The translations under genes and the position numbers were made by a program. DNA of 38,040 bases from Deltaproteobacteria bacterium (GTDB lineage Bacteria; Desulfobacterota; DSM-4660; Desulfatiglandales; Desulfatiglandaceae), in the NCBI GenBank assembly GCA_022340265.1, contig JAJDOH010000094.1:1-38040 (forward strand). The letters are read 5' to 3'. Below the pieces are notes generated by a model. That model made no database searches, had not been told where the DNA came from, and saw nothing but the letters and a program-made list of their open reading frames with translations. How positions within the stretch are numbered: the stretch's first letter is position 1; each line of letters begins with the position of its first letter. This document shows, one piece after another, positions 8,881 through 16,955 of the stretch.

Positions 8881-9906
8881 TCATTTGGAAAAATGATCCC
8901 AGCCGGAGACGGTGCTTAAGCGGGATTCGCCGGCGGGCGTTATAATGCGAATCTTTCCTTTGTCTTCGGTGATTTTGCCGATTTCCGTCACCGGTATCTT
9001 ACTTGTCTTTTCGATGATATGACGAATACGCCCCACATTATCCGGTGCACAGGTGAGTAGGAGTTCATAATCATCACTTTCTTTTAAAATATAATCAAGG
9101 GGTGTCTGTCCTGAATGTTCAGAAAATTGAATGAGGGCGGGAGCCACCGGCAGGTTTTTCTCGTAAATTACTGCCCCGACGCGGCTTTCATCACAGATGT
9201 GACCCAGATCACCCATCAGACCGTCGCTGGTGTCGATCATGGCATGGGCAAGACCGGTCTGTGCGACAGCGTAGCCTTCGGCGGCCCGATGTGAAGGGCG
9301 CAGGTAAGCGCTGACCAGCGGGTTTTCGGCCCGCCCGCCTGTGCGTTCAGACTGAAGCAGCAGGGTAAGCCCCGCAACTGCCTGACCGGGATACCCGGTG
9401 GTCAGTATGGCATCGCCATGTTTTGCAGTGGAACGTCGAACCATTCTGCCCGATTCCACCTCGCCAATGAGGGTGATGTCCAGAAAATTGGCACCATCGG
9501 ACTTGGTTACATTGCCGCCGATGATCAAGGCTTCAAAGGGGTTTAGTTCCGCCAGAAAACCACGGTAAACGGCAATTACGTCATCCAAGGACATATCTGC
9601 CCGAAGGCCCAGCGAAACCAGCGCATAACGCGGCCTGCCGCCCATGGCGCCGATGTCGCTGATGTTAAGGGTCATGGCCCGGCGGCCCACGTCATGGCTC
9701 GACATGAAACGTGGCAGATAATGCCGGTCTTCCACCATACAGTCACAGGTAACCAGAAGATCATACCCCGGGCGCGGCTGAAAAGCGGCGCAATCATCGC
9801 CGATTCCCAAGAGGTTCTTGGGCGGTTGGATACCTTCCTTGGCGATCATCTCATGAATTTTGGCAATGAGACGGAATTCTCCAACCTGTCCCAGTGTCTG
9901 GCTCAT
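8881..9906 (-). CDS. thiL: Thiamine-monophosphate kinase
   Basis: ThiL converts thiamine monophosphate to the active cofactor thiamine diphosphate using ATP. The 341-residue protein has the N-terminal GEFRLI, the Mg/ATP-binding GIGDDCAAF (34-42), NISDIGAMGG (81-90), IGGNVTKSDG and DTSDGLMGDL motifs, and the late ESDDYELL segment of the PurM/ThiL superfamily. A GAGGGTG ribosome site lies just upstream of the ATG. It is the first gene of the minus-strand run thiL-thiM-permease-regulator-fbp and is divergent from the molybdopterin oxidoreductase gene. No TPP riboswitch elements were seen in its short leader. Confidence 0.95.
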   Translation of the reverse strand: MSQTLGQVGEFRLIAKIHEMIAKEGIQPPKNLLGIGDDCAAFQPRPGYDLLVTCDCMVEDRHYLPRFMSSHDVGRRAMTLNISDIGAMGGRPRYALVSLGLRADMSLDDVIAVYRGFLAELNPFEALIIGGNVTKSDGANFLDITLIGEVESGRMVRRSTAKHGDAILTTGYPGQAVAGLTLLLQSERTGGRAENPLVSAYLRPSHRAAEGYAVAQTGLAHAMIDTSDGLMGDLGHICDESRVGAVIYEKNLPVAPALIQFSEHSGQTPLDYILKESDDYELLLTCAPDNVGRIRHIIEKTSKIPVTEIGKITEDKGKIRIITPAGESRLSTVSGWDHFSK

Positions 9907-9946
9907 GCAACACCCTCAAAACCGTCAAATATGTTCATGGGCCAAG

Positions 9947-9974
9947 AGTATTAAAATGATGTGCCGGATGTCAA
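9947..9974 (-). promoter_or_regulatory. Probable thiL operon promoter, sharing a block with the thiE promoter
   Basis: On the minus strand, TTGACA (9974-9969) is followed 16 bp later by AATACT (9952-9947), inside the 13-base block ATTTTAATACTCT (9957-9945). The same block at the same distance from TTGACA lies upstream of thiE. The -10 match is moderate; the duplication is what makes it convincing. Confidence 0.55.
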
Positions 9975-10031
9975 GCCAATGCGGAATGAGATCACCAGGA
10001 TTCAGGCGATGAAAGGGCATCTAATGGGCGC

Positions 10032-10061
10032 TTGCCTTTTTCTGGGCAACTTTCGTATAGT
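10032..10061 (+). promoter_or_regulatory. Sigma70-like promoter for the molybdopterin oxidoreductase gene
   Basis: TTGCCT (10032-10037), an 18-bp spacer and TATAGT (10056-10061) lie about 40 bp before the ATG at 10102. The position supports the short start of that gene, because the longer reading frame would place this promoter inside the coding region. Confidence 0.5.
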
Positions 10062-10101
10062 TCTAAAGATTCAAAATTTTCCGTCAGGAGGAATATATTT
10101 A

Positions 10102-12150
10102 ATGGTGACCTATAAACGTTCCGTCTGTTCACACGATTGTCCGGACACCTGCGGGTTGATGGTGGGTGTTCAAGAGGGAAAAGTGGTATCGGTCAAGGGG
10201 GATCCGGATCATCCATTCACCCGTGGTGCCATCTGTACCAAAGTCAAACGGTATGGGGATCGGGTCCATTCACCGTTACGGATTCATCACCCGCTGAAAC
10301 GGGTCGGTCCCAAAGGGGAAGGGGTTTTTGAGCGCATATCCTGGGACCAGGCTCTGGATGAAATTGTGGATCGTTACGGAAAGGTTATCTCCCATTTCGG
10401 CAATGAGGCTATTTTGCCCTATTCCTACGCCGGTACCATGGGCGTGTTACAGTTTCATGCCGGCCATCCATTTTTTCACAAGCTGGGGGCGTCCAGGCTG
10501 AAAAGGACCATCTGCAGCGCGGCGGCCGAGGCGGGATTTGCGGCCAGCATGGGAAGCATTCCCACAACCGATATCGAATCCTCAGTGGATGCGGATTTGA
10601 TTGTTCTCTGGGGCAGCAATACCCTCTCCACCAATATGCACGCATGGCCATTTTTCCTCGAGGCCCACCGAAAGGGCGCTGCCATCGTGGCCATCGATCC
10701 CTACGAGAACCGCACGGCCAAGAAAGCGGATGTGCATCTTAAGCTTAGACCCGGCACGGATGCTGCCCTGGCCCTTGGCATCATGCACCAGCTGGTTGAA
10801 AATAACCTGTTGGATGAAACCTTTATTGATGAACATACCATCGGGTTTGAACGCCTCAAGGTGCGCCTCGAGGATTACGGGCCACGCCGTGCGTCCGAAA
10901 TAACGGGCGTTCCCGAAAACCGGATCAAGGATCTGGCCATGCAATACGGTACCGCCAAAGCGCCCTACATCCGAACGGGCTGGGGGCCGGCCCGCCAGCT
11001 CAGGGGTGGCATGGCCATGCGGACCATTGCGCTGCTCCCTGCCCTGGTGGGTGCCGCCCATAAAAAGGGTGGGGGGATCACAAGATCCACTTCGGCGGCT
11101 TTTGCCTTTAATATGGAAGCCGTGCTTCAGGAATCCCTTGACAGATCGGCCCCAAGGAGCATCAATATGGTGCAACTGGGTTCGGCGCTGACCCGGCTCT
11201 CCGAGCCGCCGGTCAAGGCCCTGCACGTTTACCACAGCAATCCCGCCGTAGTGGCGCCGGATTCAGCCCAGGTCTTAAAGGGACTGCAGCGGGAAGACCT
11301 TTTCACGGTGGTTCATGAAATTGTCATGAGCGAAACCGCCCTTTTCGCGGATCTCGTGCTTCCCGGGGCCACTTCCATGGAAACCACGGATCTCTACAGA
11401 AGTTACGGTCATTATTACCTTCAGATGGCGCACCCGGTGATCGAGCCGGTGGGGGAAGCTCGGTCCGCACTGGCTGTCTTCCAGGAACTGGCCCACCGGT
11501 TTGGTTTCAAGGATCCCTGCTTCAACCAATCGGAAACGGACATCATTGAAAATCTTCTGGCAACGGATTCCCCCTATCTCAAGGGAATCACATTGGATCG
11601 GCTGATGGCGGGACATCCGATTCGACTTCAGGTGCCATCCAATATCTTTGAAAGCGGTTTTGGCACCCCTTCCGGCAGGGTCGAGTTTTACTCACAAAGC
11701 ATGGAGGATCTGGGCCTGGATCCGTTGCCGAGCGGGGAACCCAGTGTGGATGCGGCGGGGGAAGGGCGTTTTGAACTCCAATTGATCACCCCGCCCCGTC
11801 ATCAGTTTTTGAATTCCACATTTAACGAAATTGACCATCTCCAGCGCAAGGCAGGCCCCGCCACGCTCATGATCCACCCGGTAGATGCCGGAAAACGGGG
11901 AATTCAGGATAACATGCCGGTTCGGGTCCATAATGACCGGGGAGAAGTTTTCCTGACGGCGCGGGTCACCGACGGAACCTCACCGGGGGTTACCGTGGCG
12001 GAAGGGATTTACTGGCCCCGGTTCATGGTGGGTAACAAAGGGATTAACCAATTGACCAGCCAGGACCTCACGGATATGGGTGAAAGCTGCGCGTTCCACT
12101 GCAATCTCGTTGAGGCTGCGCCTTTTTTCTCGGACGGGCCGATGGATTAA
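10102..12150 (+). CDS. Molybdopterin (bis-MGD) oxidoreductase, DMSO reductase superfamily
   Basis: The 682-residue protein begins with a [4Fe-4S] motif C9-x3-C13-x3-C17-x27-C45, followed by the long molybdopterin domains (IVLWGSNTLSTN, AIDPYENRTAKKAD, RTGWGPARQLRGG, ETALFADLVLPGAT) and a C-terminal molydopterin dinucleotide-binding domain from about 560 (ITPPRHQFLNSTF, IHPVDAGKRGI). C138 in RTICSAAAEAG is the likely metal ligand by position. There is no Tat signal and no partner subunit gene next to it, so it is probably cytosolic and either acts alone or with a distant electron partner. The reading frame extends to 9961, but AGGAGG at 10086-10091 and an upstream promoter favour the ATG at 10102. 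The substrate cannot be assigned. It sits between the two thi transcription units. Confidence 0.9.
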   Translation: MVTYKRSVCSHDCPDTCGLMVGVQEGKVVSVKGDPDHPFTRGAICTKVKRYGDRVHSPLRIHHPLKRVGPKGEGVFERISWDQALDEIVDRYGKVISHFGNEAILPYSYAGTMGVLQFHAGHPFFHKLGASRLKRTICSAAAEAGFAASMGSIPTTDIESSVDADLIVLWGSNTLSTNMHAWPFFLEAHRKGAAIVAIDPYENRTAKKADVHLKLRPGTDAALALGIMHQLVENNLLDETFIDEHTIGFERLKVRLEDYGPRRASEITGVPENRIKDLAMQYGTAKAPYIRTGWGPARQLRGGMAMRTIALLPALVGAAHKKGGGITRSTSAAFAFNMEAVLQESLDRSAPRSINMVQLGSALTRLSEPPVKALHVYHSNPAVVAPDSAQVLKGLQREDLFTVVHEIVMSETALFADLVLPGATSMETTDLYRSYGHYYLQMAHPVIEPVGEARSALAVFQELAHRFGFKDPCFNQSETDIIENLLATDSPYLKGITLDRLMAGHPIRLQVPSNIFESGFGTPSGRVEFYSQSMEDLGLDPLPSGEPSVDAAGEGRFELQLITPPRHQFLNSTFNEIDHLQRKAGPATLMIHPVDAGKRGIQDNMPVRVHNDRGEVFLTARVTDGTSPGVTVAEGIYWPRFMVGNKGINQLTSQDLTDMGESCAFHCNLVEAAPFFSDGPMD

Positions 12151-12198
12151 ACGGGCGAATATGAGCAATTGCGTACAGATTTATGGGTTTTGTTGTCT

Positions 12199-12828
12199 CT
12201 AAGCATCGGCATTTAAAATCCCATGAAGTTCTTTGGTGGCGTTCGCCGGATTATCCCGACAGCACACGCATGAGATGACGGCTATGCCGTGGGCGCCTGC
12301 CGCCATCACCTGGGCGGCGTTGGTTTGGTCGATGCCGCCGATGGCGATCATCGGCACCGGTGTCGTTTGAACGATCTGTTTTAAAAAATCGATACCGGTG
12401 GCGGGCCCCGCATCGTCCTTGCTGCCGGTGGCATAGATGGGTCCGAAGCCCACGTAGTCAACCCCTTCCTGGACACAGGTTTCAATTTCTTCCGGGGTAC
12501 CTGCAGACCCGCCGATGATGGCGTCGTTTCCCAGCAGTTTTCTCGCCAAGCCAATGGGAAAATCATCCTGGCCCAGATGAATGCCGTCGGCTCTTGCGGC
12601 GATGGCTACGTCGATCCGGTCATTAACGATGAATGTGGCGCCCATTTCGGAACAGACACGTTTCATTTCTGTGGCGATTTCGATCAGCTCTTTCGTGGCC
12701 CCGCTTTTTTGGCGGAATTGGATGGTATCCGCCCCACCTGAGATCGCCTGTTTTGTAAGTTCAATATGCGAAAAACGGCTCTGCAAAACCGTGTCCGTCA
12801 GGACATGCAGCCTTCCAATTTCTTTCAT
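12199..12828 (-). CDS. thiE: Thiamine-phosphate synthase
   Basis: ThiE joins hydroxymethylpyrimidine diphosphate and thiazole phosphate to give thiamine phosphate. The 209-residue TIM barrel shows IQFRQKSG, VNDRIDVAIAARADGIHLGQDD, GFGPIYATGSK and AIGGI, the diphosphate- and thiazole phosphate-binding loops of the family. An AAAGGAGG ribosome site lies upstream of the ATG. It converges on the molybdopterin oxidoreductase with a 48-bp gap lacking a clear terminator. It supplies the step between ThiM and ThiL encoded 3-4 kb away. The genes for making the pyrimidine and thiazole halves are not in the window. Confidence 0.95.
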   Translation of the reverse strand: MKEIGRLHVLTDTVLQSRFSHIELTKQAISGGADTIQFRQKSGATKELIEIATEMKRVCSEMGATFIVNDRIDVAIAARADGIHLGQDDFPIGLARKLLGNDAIIGGSAGTPEEIETCVQEGVDYVGFGPIYATGSKDDAGPATGIDFLKQIVQTTPVPMIAIGGIDQTNAAQVMAAGAHGIAVISCVCCRDNPANATKELHGILNADA

Positions 12829-12883
12829 CTTGGTTTTGCCTCCTTTGACTTTTTGTGGGTGACTTGGGGTGTGTGAGCAGGAG

Positions 12884-12911
12884 AGTATTAAAATTGCGGG
12901 ACGAATGTCAA
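12884..12911 (-). promoter_or_regulatory. Probable thiE promoter, sharing a block with the thiL promoter
   Basis: On the minus strand, TTGACA (12911-12906) is followed 16 bp later by AATACT (12889-12884), within ATTTTAATACTCT (12894-12882). The -35 element overlaps the stop codon of the upstream hydrolase gene. The element order and distances equal those of the thiL promoter. Confidence 0.55.
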
Positions 12912-13831
12912 GATTCTGTAGATCTCAAAAAGTGCTCTATTTCCGGAATAACGGCTTCATGGGCGTCTTCCAGGATATAGTGGCCGGCATGGGGATATTC
13001 GGTGACGGATGCCTTTGGAAAGCGTTCTCGCCACTCCTTCAAAAATATATTGTCAAAACACCAGTCTTTCATTCCCCAGCAGATTTTCATGGGTTTTCCT
13101 CGCAGCCGGTAGAGACGCCTTTCCGTTTGTTTCAGACAGTCATAGGAGGGGTGACACGGGTCCATGGGAATATCCTGCACAAAACGGAGTATGGCAATCC
13201 GGTTTTGCCAGCTGTTGTAGGGGTACAGTAAACCGGCTTTTGCGACCTTGTCGAGGGGCTTCACAACCGCCATACGGGTGGCCGCCAGGGCGAAGCCGTT
13301 CAAACCGCGCACGGCAAGGCCACCAAAAAGCGGTATGCGACAGGCTGCGATCCGTTTCGGCATGCGGTTGGAACGCCATGCCGCCGTATTTAAGATCACG
13401 AACCGATTAAACAAATCAGGCCGTCGCGTGGCAAGGCCCATGCCGATGGCCCCACCCCAGTCATGGCAAATCAGGGTAATGTTTTGTAACCCCAGGTGAT
13501 CGACGAGGGCTTCCACATTGGCCGTGTGGTTGCTCAAACGGTAGGAGTAATTCTGCGGTTTGTCCGAAAACCCACACCCCATGTGATCCGGTGCAATGAT
13601 CCGGTAGTCTTGTTTGAGAGCACTGATCAGCCGTCTGTAATAAAATGTCCAGGTGGGGTTGCCATGAAGCATCAGGACAGGCGGATTGTTGGGGTTTCCT
13701 TCATCGACGAAATGGTACCGCAGATTTTCCATATGAAGATTGCGCCGCCGGAAATCGTAAAATTCCTGAAAGAGCGGCGGTAAGGGTCTGTCGTCTAAAA
13801 TCGTGTTCAATCGTCTGTCCTCAATGGGCAT
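12908..13831 (-). CDS. Alpha/beta hydrolase, haloalkane dehalogenase / OleB-like
   Basis: The protein (307 residues from the ATG; an in-frame TTG at 13846 would add five) has the haloalkane dehalogenase arrangement: HGNPTWTFYYR with the Asn that helps stabilise halide, CHDWGG with Asp nucleophile (D124) followed by Trp, and the catalytic His in HAGHYILED (H284). OleB, the beta-lactone decarboxylase of long-chain olefin synthesis, shares exactly these residues, and no oleACD genes are in the window to decide. It is probably a cytosolic hydrolase acting on a hydrophobic substrate. Its stop codon overlaps the -35 element of thiE, and it follows the EamA gene on the same strand with a 63-bp gap. 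Confidence 0.8.
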   Translation of the reverse strand: MPIEDRRLNTILDDRPLPPLFQEFYDFRRRNLHMENLRYHFVDEGNPNNPPVLMLHGNPTWTFYYRRLISALKQDYRIIAPDHMGCGFSDKPQNYSYRLSNHTANVEALVDHLGLQNITLICHDWGGAIGMGLATRRPDLFNRFVILNTAAWRSNRMPKRIAACRIPLFGGLAVRGLNGFALAATRMAVVKPLDKVAKAGLLYPYNSWQNRIAILRFVQDIPMDPCHPSYDCLKQTERRLYRLRGKPMKICWGMKDWCFDNIFLKEWRERFPKASVTEYPHAGHYILEDAHEAVIPEIEHFLRSTES

Positions 13832-13894
13832 CACCGAAAGGCGCAAAGCATCCGAGGTGTTCTGAAAAATATGCCCGCACTTTTTTTAGAAACG

Positions 13895-14791
13895 CTAGAG
13901 TCGCAGCAGCACAATAGAGACAATGGTCAGGAAAATACCTGTGATGCGCGATCGGTTGAGCTTTTCTCTGTAGATCAGGGCCGATAAAATGATCGCGATC
14001 ACAAAATGCATTGCCGTCACGGAGGTAACAATGGAAAGAGGCCCCGTGGACAGCGCTTTGAGATAGCAGTAAAATCCCGCCAGATTGATCAAACCCATAA
14101 AAAATCCAATGAGAAGCGCATCCCTGTGGTTGGTGTTTGCATCGACGGACTGCGCTTTTTTTCGAAAAGCAAATGACATGAGGGTGGCCATGGTGTAGGA
14201 GGTGGCCATAAACGCCATCTTGTTGGCATGAAGCGCTGCGAATTTGCTCGATATGGCAGCCAAAGCACCCGCCAGTATGGAGATTCCCACAAACAGAAAA
14301 CCGAGTCGCGTATTTTTAGCGGTTTTATTTTTTTCGGCCGTATCGCGGGCCAGAATCACCACGGCGCACATGGCCAGCAGAATGCCTGCGCCTTGGTACA
14401 GAGAAAGATTGTCCCCGAAATAGAAAATTGAGAAAATGACCACGATCGCCGCATTAAGACGAATGATCGGGTAGGCGACACTGGCCGGTATATGCTTGAG
14501 CGCCTCCATGTTACTGATGGTGGCCATGAAAAAAGTCAGGCTGTTGGCGAAAGCAATAAACAGGAGGAACCCGAAATTCCGGATCTTTTGATCCAGCACA
14601 AAAAACAATAACGTGCTCAGCAATGCCACCGTGGCCATGAAAGAAAAACTGGTCCAGGCCGAATTGCACCGTCGTTCTGCCGAAACCTTGTACAAAAAAC
14701 GCTGAACGCCTAAAAATAGAAGCGCAATGGTGGCAAATGTGTACCAGTTCTCCACGGACCCCTTATCCTCATATTCGATTGAATCGAACAC
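13895..14791 (-). CDS. EamA/DMT superfamily transporter
   Basis: This 298-residue protein has about ten hydrophobic helices in two halves, with the first half ending near GAGILLAMCAVVILA and the second starting at RLGFLFVGISILAGALAA; the final segment GPLSIVTSVTAMHFVIAIILSALIYREKLNRSRITGIF is typical of EamA-type drug/metabolite exporters. Such proteins sit in the inner membrane and export amino acids or other small metabolites; the substrate is unknown. The track start at 14791 is GTG with no ribosome site. A second GTG at 14755 (V-E-N-W-Y) has GAGGAT and AAGGGG close upstream and gives a protein starting right at the first helix, so the true N-terminus may be there. Confidence 0.8.
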   Translation of the reverse strand: MFDSIEYEDKGSVENWYTFATIALLFLGVQRFLYKVSAERRCNSAWTSFSFMATVALLSTLLFFVLDQKIRNFGFLLFIAFANSLTFFMATISNMEALKHIPASVAYPIIRLNAAIVVIFSIFYFGDNLSLYQGAGILLAMCAVVILARDTAEKNKTAKNTRLGFLFVGISILAGALAAISSKFAALHANKMAFMATSYTMATLMSFAFRKKAQSVDANTNHRDALLIGFFMGLINLAGFYCYLKALSTGPLSIVTSVTAMHFVIAIILSALIYREKLNRSRITGIFLTIVSIVLLRL

Positions 14792-14809
14792 AGCCTGATT
14801 TTAACGGGA

Positions 14810-14839
14810 ACCATATCCTTTTGAATTGAAAGTTGTCAA
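14810..14839 (-). promoter_or_regulatory. Possible promoter of the EamA-hydrolase unit
   Basis: On the minus strand, TTGACA (14839-14834) and TATGGT (14815-14810) are 18 bp apart, about 20-55 bp before the candidate GTG starts. The -10 match is moderate. Confidence 0.4.
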
Positions 14840-14972
14840 ATTGAACCGTTGCGCTCAGGATAGAAAGTGGTTTATGTCTTGATCAATTTCACTCAACGTG
14901 CAAAAATGGATATATCAACTTTTCTGGAGATGGGCTTTTTCTACTACGTTTATGCTGAAAAGGAAAAATGGG

Positions 14973-15725
14973 ATGCGTCATATCCGAGCGATTGGTTTCG
15001 ATCTTTTTAACACCCTGGTAATGGCAGAACCGGACACCCTGGACAGGGCATTTTCACGTATGCAGGAGAGCCTGGAGCAGCATGGATTCTATCCGGAACA
15101 GGGGGCTTACAAAAAAGCCTATTATGATGCGGTGATCACGTTCATCCAACAGACCAGAGAAGACGGCAGGGAGACGCACAACCGTTTTTGGATCAGTGCG
15201 GCCCTTGAAAAACTGGGGTACGAAGTTTCACCCGATGATCCCAGGATCGCCGCCACCGTTGAAGACTATTTTTCCACCTTTTATGATTCCTGTTATTGCG
15301 TGCCGGGTGCCAGATCCATGCTGGAAAGGTTGAAAGACGAGTTCCAACTGGGGCTGTTGAGCAATTTTACCCATTGGCCGGCCGCACTTGAGATTATTGA
15401 CCGTCTGGAATTAGCCCCCTTTTTTGAATTCAGGCTTATATCCGGGCAATTGGGGTATCGAAAACCCCACAAAAAGGTATTTGAAGCGTTAACGGGTGGT
15501 TTTGACACCTCCTGCGATGAAATCATATATGTGGGCGATGATGTGGATGCTGATGTGAATGGGGCTTTGGGCGCCGGAATTCAGCCGGTCTGGTTCACCT
15601 ATGTTCTGGAAAACAAGCCGCCCATTCCGGCGCACATGGCTCCCAGTGAAACAGGTGAACCCCATGAAAGTGTTCCGCGTGTTTCCAGTTGGAACGAGTT
15701 TCTCTCTTTTTTAAAAATCTCTTAA
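14973..15725 (+). CDS. HAD-superfamily hydrolase
   Basis: The 250-residue protein has the HAD fold motifs: I, FDLFNTL with nucleophile D10; II, LLSNFTH; III, the lysine in YRKPHKKVF; IV, YVGDDVDADVNGA. The residue two after the nucleophile is Phe instead of the usual general acid Asp, as in haloacid dehalogenases (which have Tyr there), so ordinary phosphatase activity is not assured. A cap domain of about 70 residues sits between motifs I and II. The frame is open from 14898, but the ATG at 14973 begins directly at the first strand and has AAAGGA upstream, so I prefer it. It is the first of four plus-strand genes that may form an operon. Confidence 0.8.
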   Translation: MRHIRAIGFDLFNTLVMAEPDTLDRAFSRMQESLEQHGFYPEQGAYKKAYYDAVITFIQQTREDGRETHNRFWISAALEKLGYEVSPDDPRIAATVEDYFSTFYDSCYCVPGARSMLERLKDEFQLGLLSNFTHWPAALEIIDRLELAPFFEFRLISGQLGYRKPHKKVFEALTGGFDTSCDEIIYVGDDVDADVNGALGAGIQPVWFTYVLENKPPIPAHMAPSETGEPHESVPRVSSWNEFLSFLKIS

Positions 15726-15760
15726 ATTGAAAAACCAAATAACAGGAGGAAAAAGGATCC

Positions 15761-16309
15761 ATGTATTTTAAAGAATCCGGAAAGATCAACACGGAAGAAA
15801 CCTTGAAAATGGCTTTTGATAGAAGTGTGGCTCTGGGCCTGAGTGAAGTGGTGGTGGCTTCCACCAGCGGTGAGACGGCTTTAAAAGCGGCTGATATTTT
15901 CCGAAATTTTACGATTACGGCCGTCAGTTACCATTGCGGGTTCCGTAAACCCTTTGAACCGGTGATGGATCCTGATGTGAGAAAAGATCTGATTGCAAGG
16001 GGCATTCATGTCATATCCGCCACCCACGCCCTTTCCGGCGTAGAACGGGCGGTGGCCAAGAAGCACCAGGGCGTTTATCCGGCGCTTCTCATTGCCGATA
16101 CCCTGCGGCTGTTCGGTCAGGGCACCAAGGTGGCTGTGGAAGTTTCCATTATGGCGGCCGATTCAGGGACCCTTTCGGGAAATGATGTGGTTTCCATCGG
16201 GGGCAGTGGCAAAGGGTCGGATACGGCCCTGATTTTGAAACCGGCGAACCAGTCCAACATGTTTGATATTCGCATCCGTGAAGTCGTCTGCAAACCGAGA
16301 GATTTTTGA
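15761..16309 (+). CDS. Stand-alone pyruvate kinase alpha/beta (C-terminal) domain protein
   Basis: The 182-residue protein matches only the C-terminal domain of pyruvate kinase: an N-terminal helix with NTEETLKMAFDRS, a strand-loop VVASTSGETALKAADIF resembling the allosteric phosphate-binding loop, and a later Rossmann-like part. No catalytic barrel is present. Such free-standing domains occur in archaea and some anaerobic bacteria and have no settled function. The end (GGSGKGSDTALILKP) suggests a phosphate-binding site. An AGGAGG ribosome site lies upstream of the ATG, 35 bp after the HAD gene stop. Its function here is not known. Confidence 0.75.
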   Translation: MYFKESGKINTEETLKMAFDRSVALGLSEVVVASTSGETALKAADIFRNFTITAVSYHCGFRKPFEPVMDPDVRKDLIARGIHVISATHALSGVERAVAKKHQGVYPALLIADTLRLFGQGTKVAVEVSIMAADSGTLSGNDVVSIGGSGKGSDTALILKPANQSNMFDIRIREVVCKPRDF

Positions 16310-16344
16310 TGCTCGGTTTTGCCATTCTTAACAGGTGATCCGAT

Positions 16345-16923
16345 ATGAAACTGAAACAGATTTCGATTACCATATGGATGGTCTTTCTTGCCGTGTTGCT
16401 GTTGAGCCAACCACTGCGGGCCGAGGATCAGAATGAAAAGGAGGTGCCGACCCGTTTCGGTTTCGGTCTCAGTTACGGAAACAGCTTTCATCCCGACAGC
16501 AAGATCGGATTCATTCTGGCAAACTACCTGGTCATGTTTGATTATGACAAGATCTGGCCTCACAGCGCGCCGGAAAATCTGCGGTTTAAACTGGAATTCA
16601 GCCTGGGATCCACCACCACCCCGGAGAACTGGCCCATGGGATCGGCGGCGATGATGGCCCTCTATTATCTGGATTTTCTGGATTCAGAGGCCGTTCGGCC
16701 CTACATCGAGGGGGGGATCGGGTTGATTTACACGGGTTTTCGTGTAGAAGGGCAGGGATCCCGTCTCAATTTCAATCCCAAGGCAGGGTTCGGATTTGAG
16801 TTTCCCATCGGCCGGGAATCCCTGTTTACATCCCTGCGCTGGGACCATCTGTCAAATGCCTATCTGAACGAGGATAACACGAGCATCGATTCGGTCGTCC
16901 TGATGTTTGGCGCTTATTTCTAA
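16345..16923 (+). CDS. PagL-like lipid A deacylase (acyloxyacyl hydrolase family), outer membrane
   Basis: The 192-residue protein starts with a signal peptide (MKLKQISITIWMVFLAVLLL...RAED) and continues as an eight-strand-sized beta barrel ending in an aromatic residue (VLMFGAYF), as outer membrane proteins do. Near the end, DHLSNAYLNEDN matches the HxSNxxxxxxN signature of lipid A 3-O-deacylases, with H168 and S170 as the catalytic pair. The third triad position (Glu in PagL, twelve residues after Ser) is D182 here, which is a conservative change. It would trim lipid A acyl chains in the outer leaflet. An AGGTGAT ribosome site supports the start. It lies between the pyruvate kinase domain gene and the flavodoxin gene. 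Confidence 0.75.
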   Translation: MKLKQISITIWMVFLAVLLLSQPLRAEDQNEKEVPTRFGFGLSYGNSFHPDSKIGFILANYLVMFDYDKIWPHSAPENLRFKLEFSLGSTTTPENWPMGSAAMMALYYLDFLDSEAVRPYIEGGIGLIYTGFRVEGQGSRLNFNPKAGFGFEFPIGRESLFTSLRWDHLSNAYLNEDNTSIDSVVLMFGAYF

Positions 16924-16955
16924 TACCCGTTTCTTCGAAGGGGTTCCATGCGCAA

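Noticed and set aside
9961-10101. N-terminal extension of the molybdopterin oxidoreductase
   Set aside because: The extra 47 residues contain the predicted promoter and AGGAGG site of the ATG at 10102 and do not match the family start.
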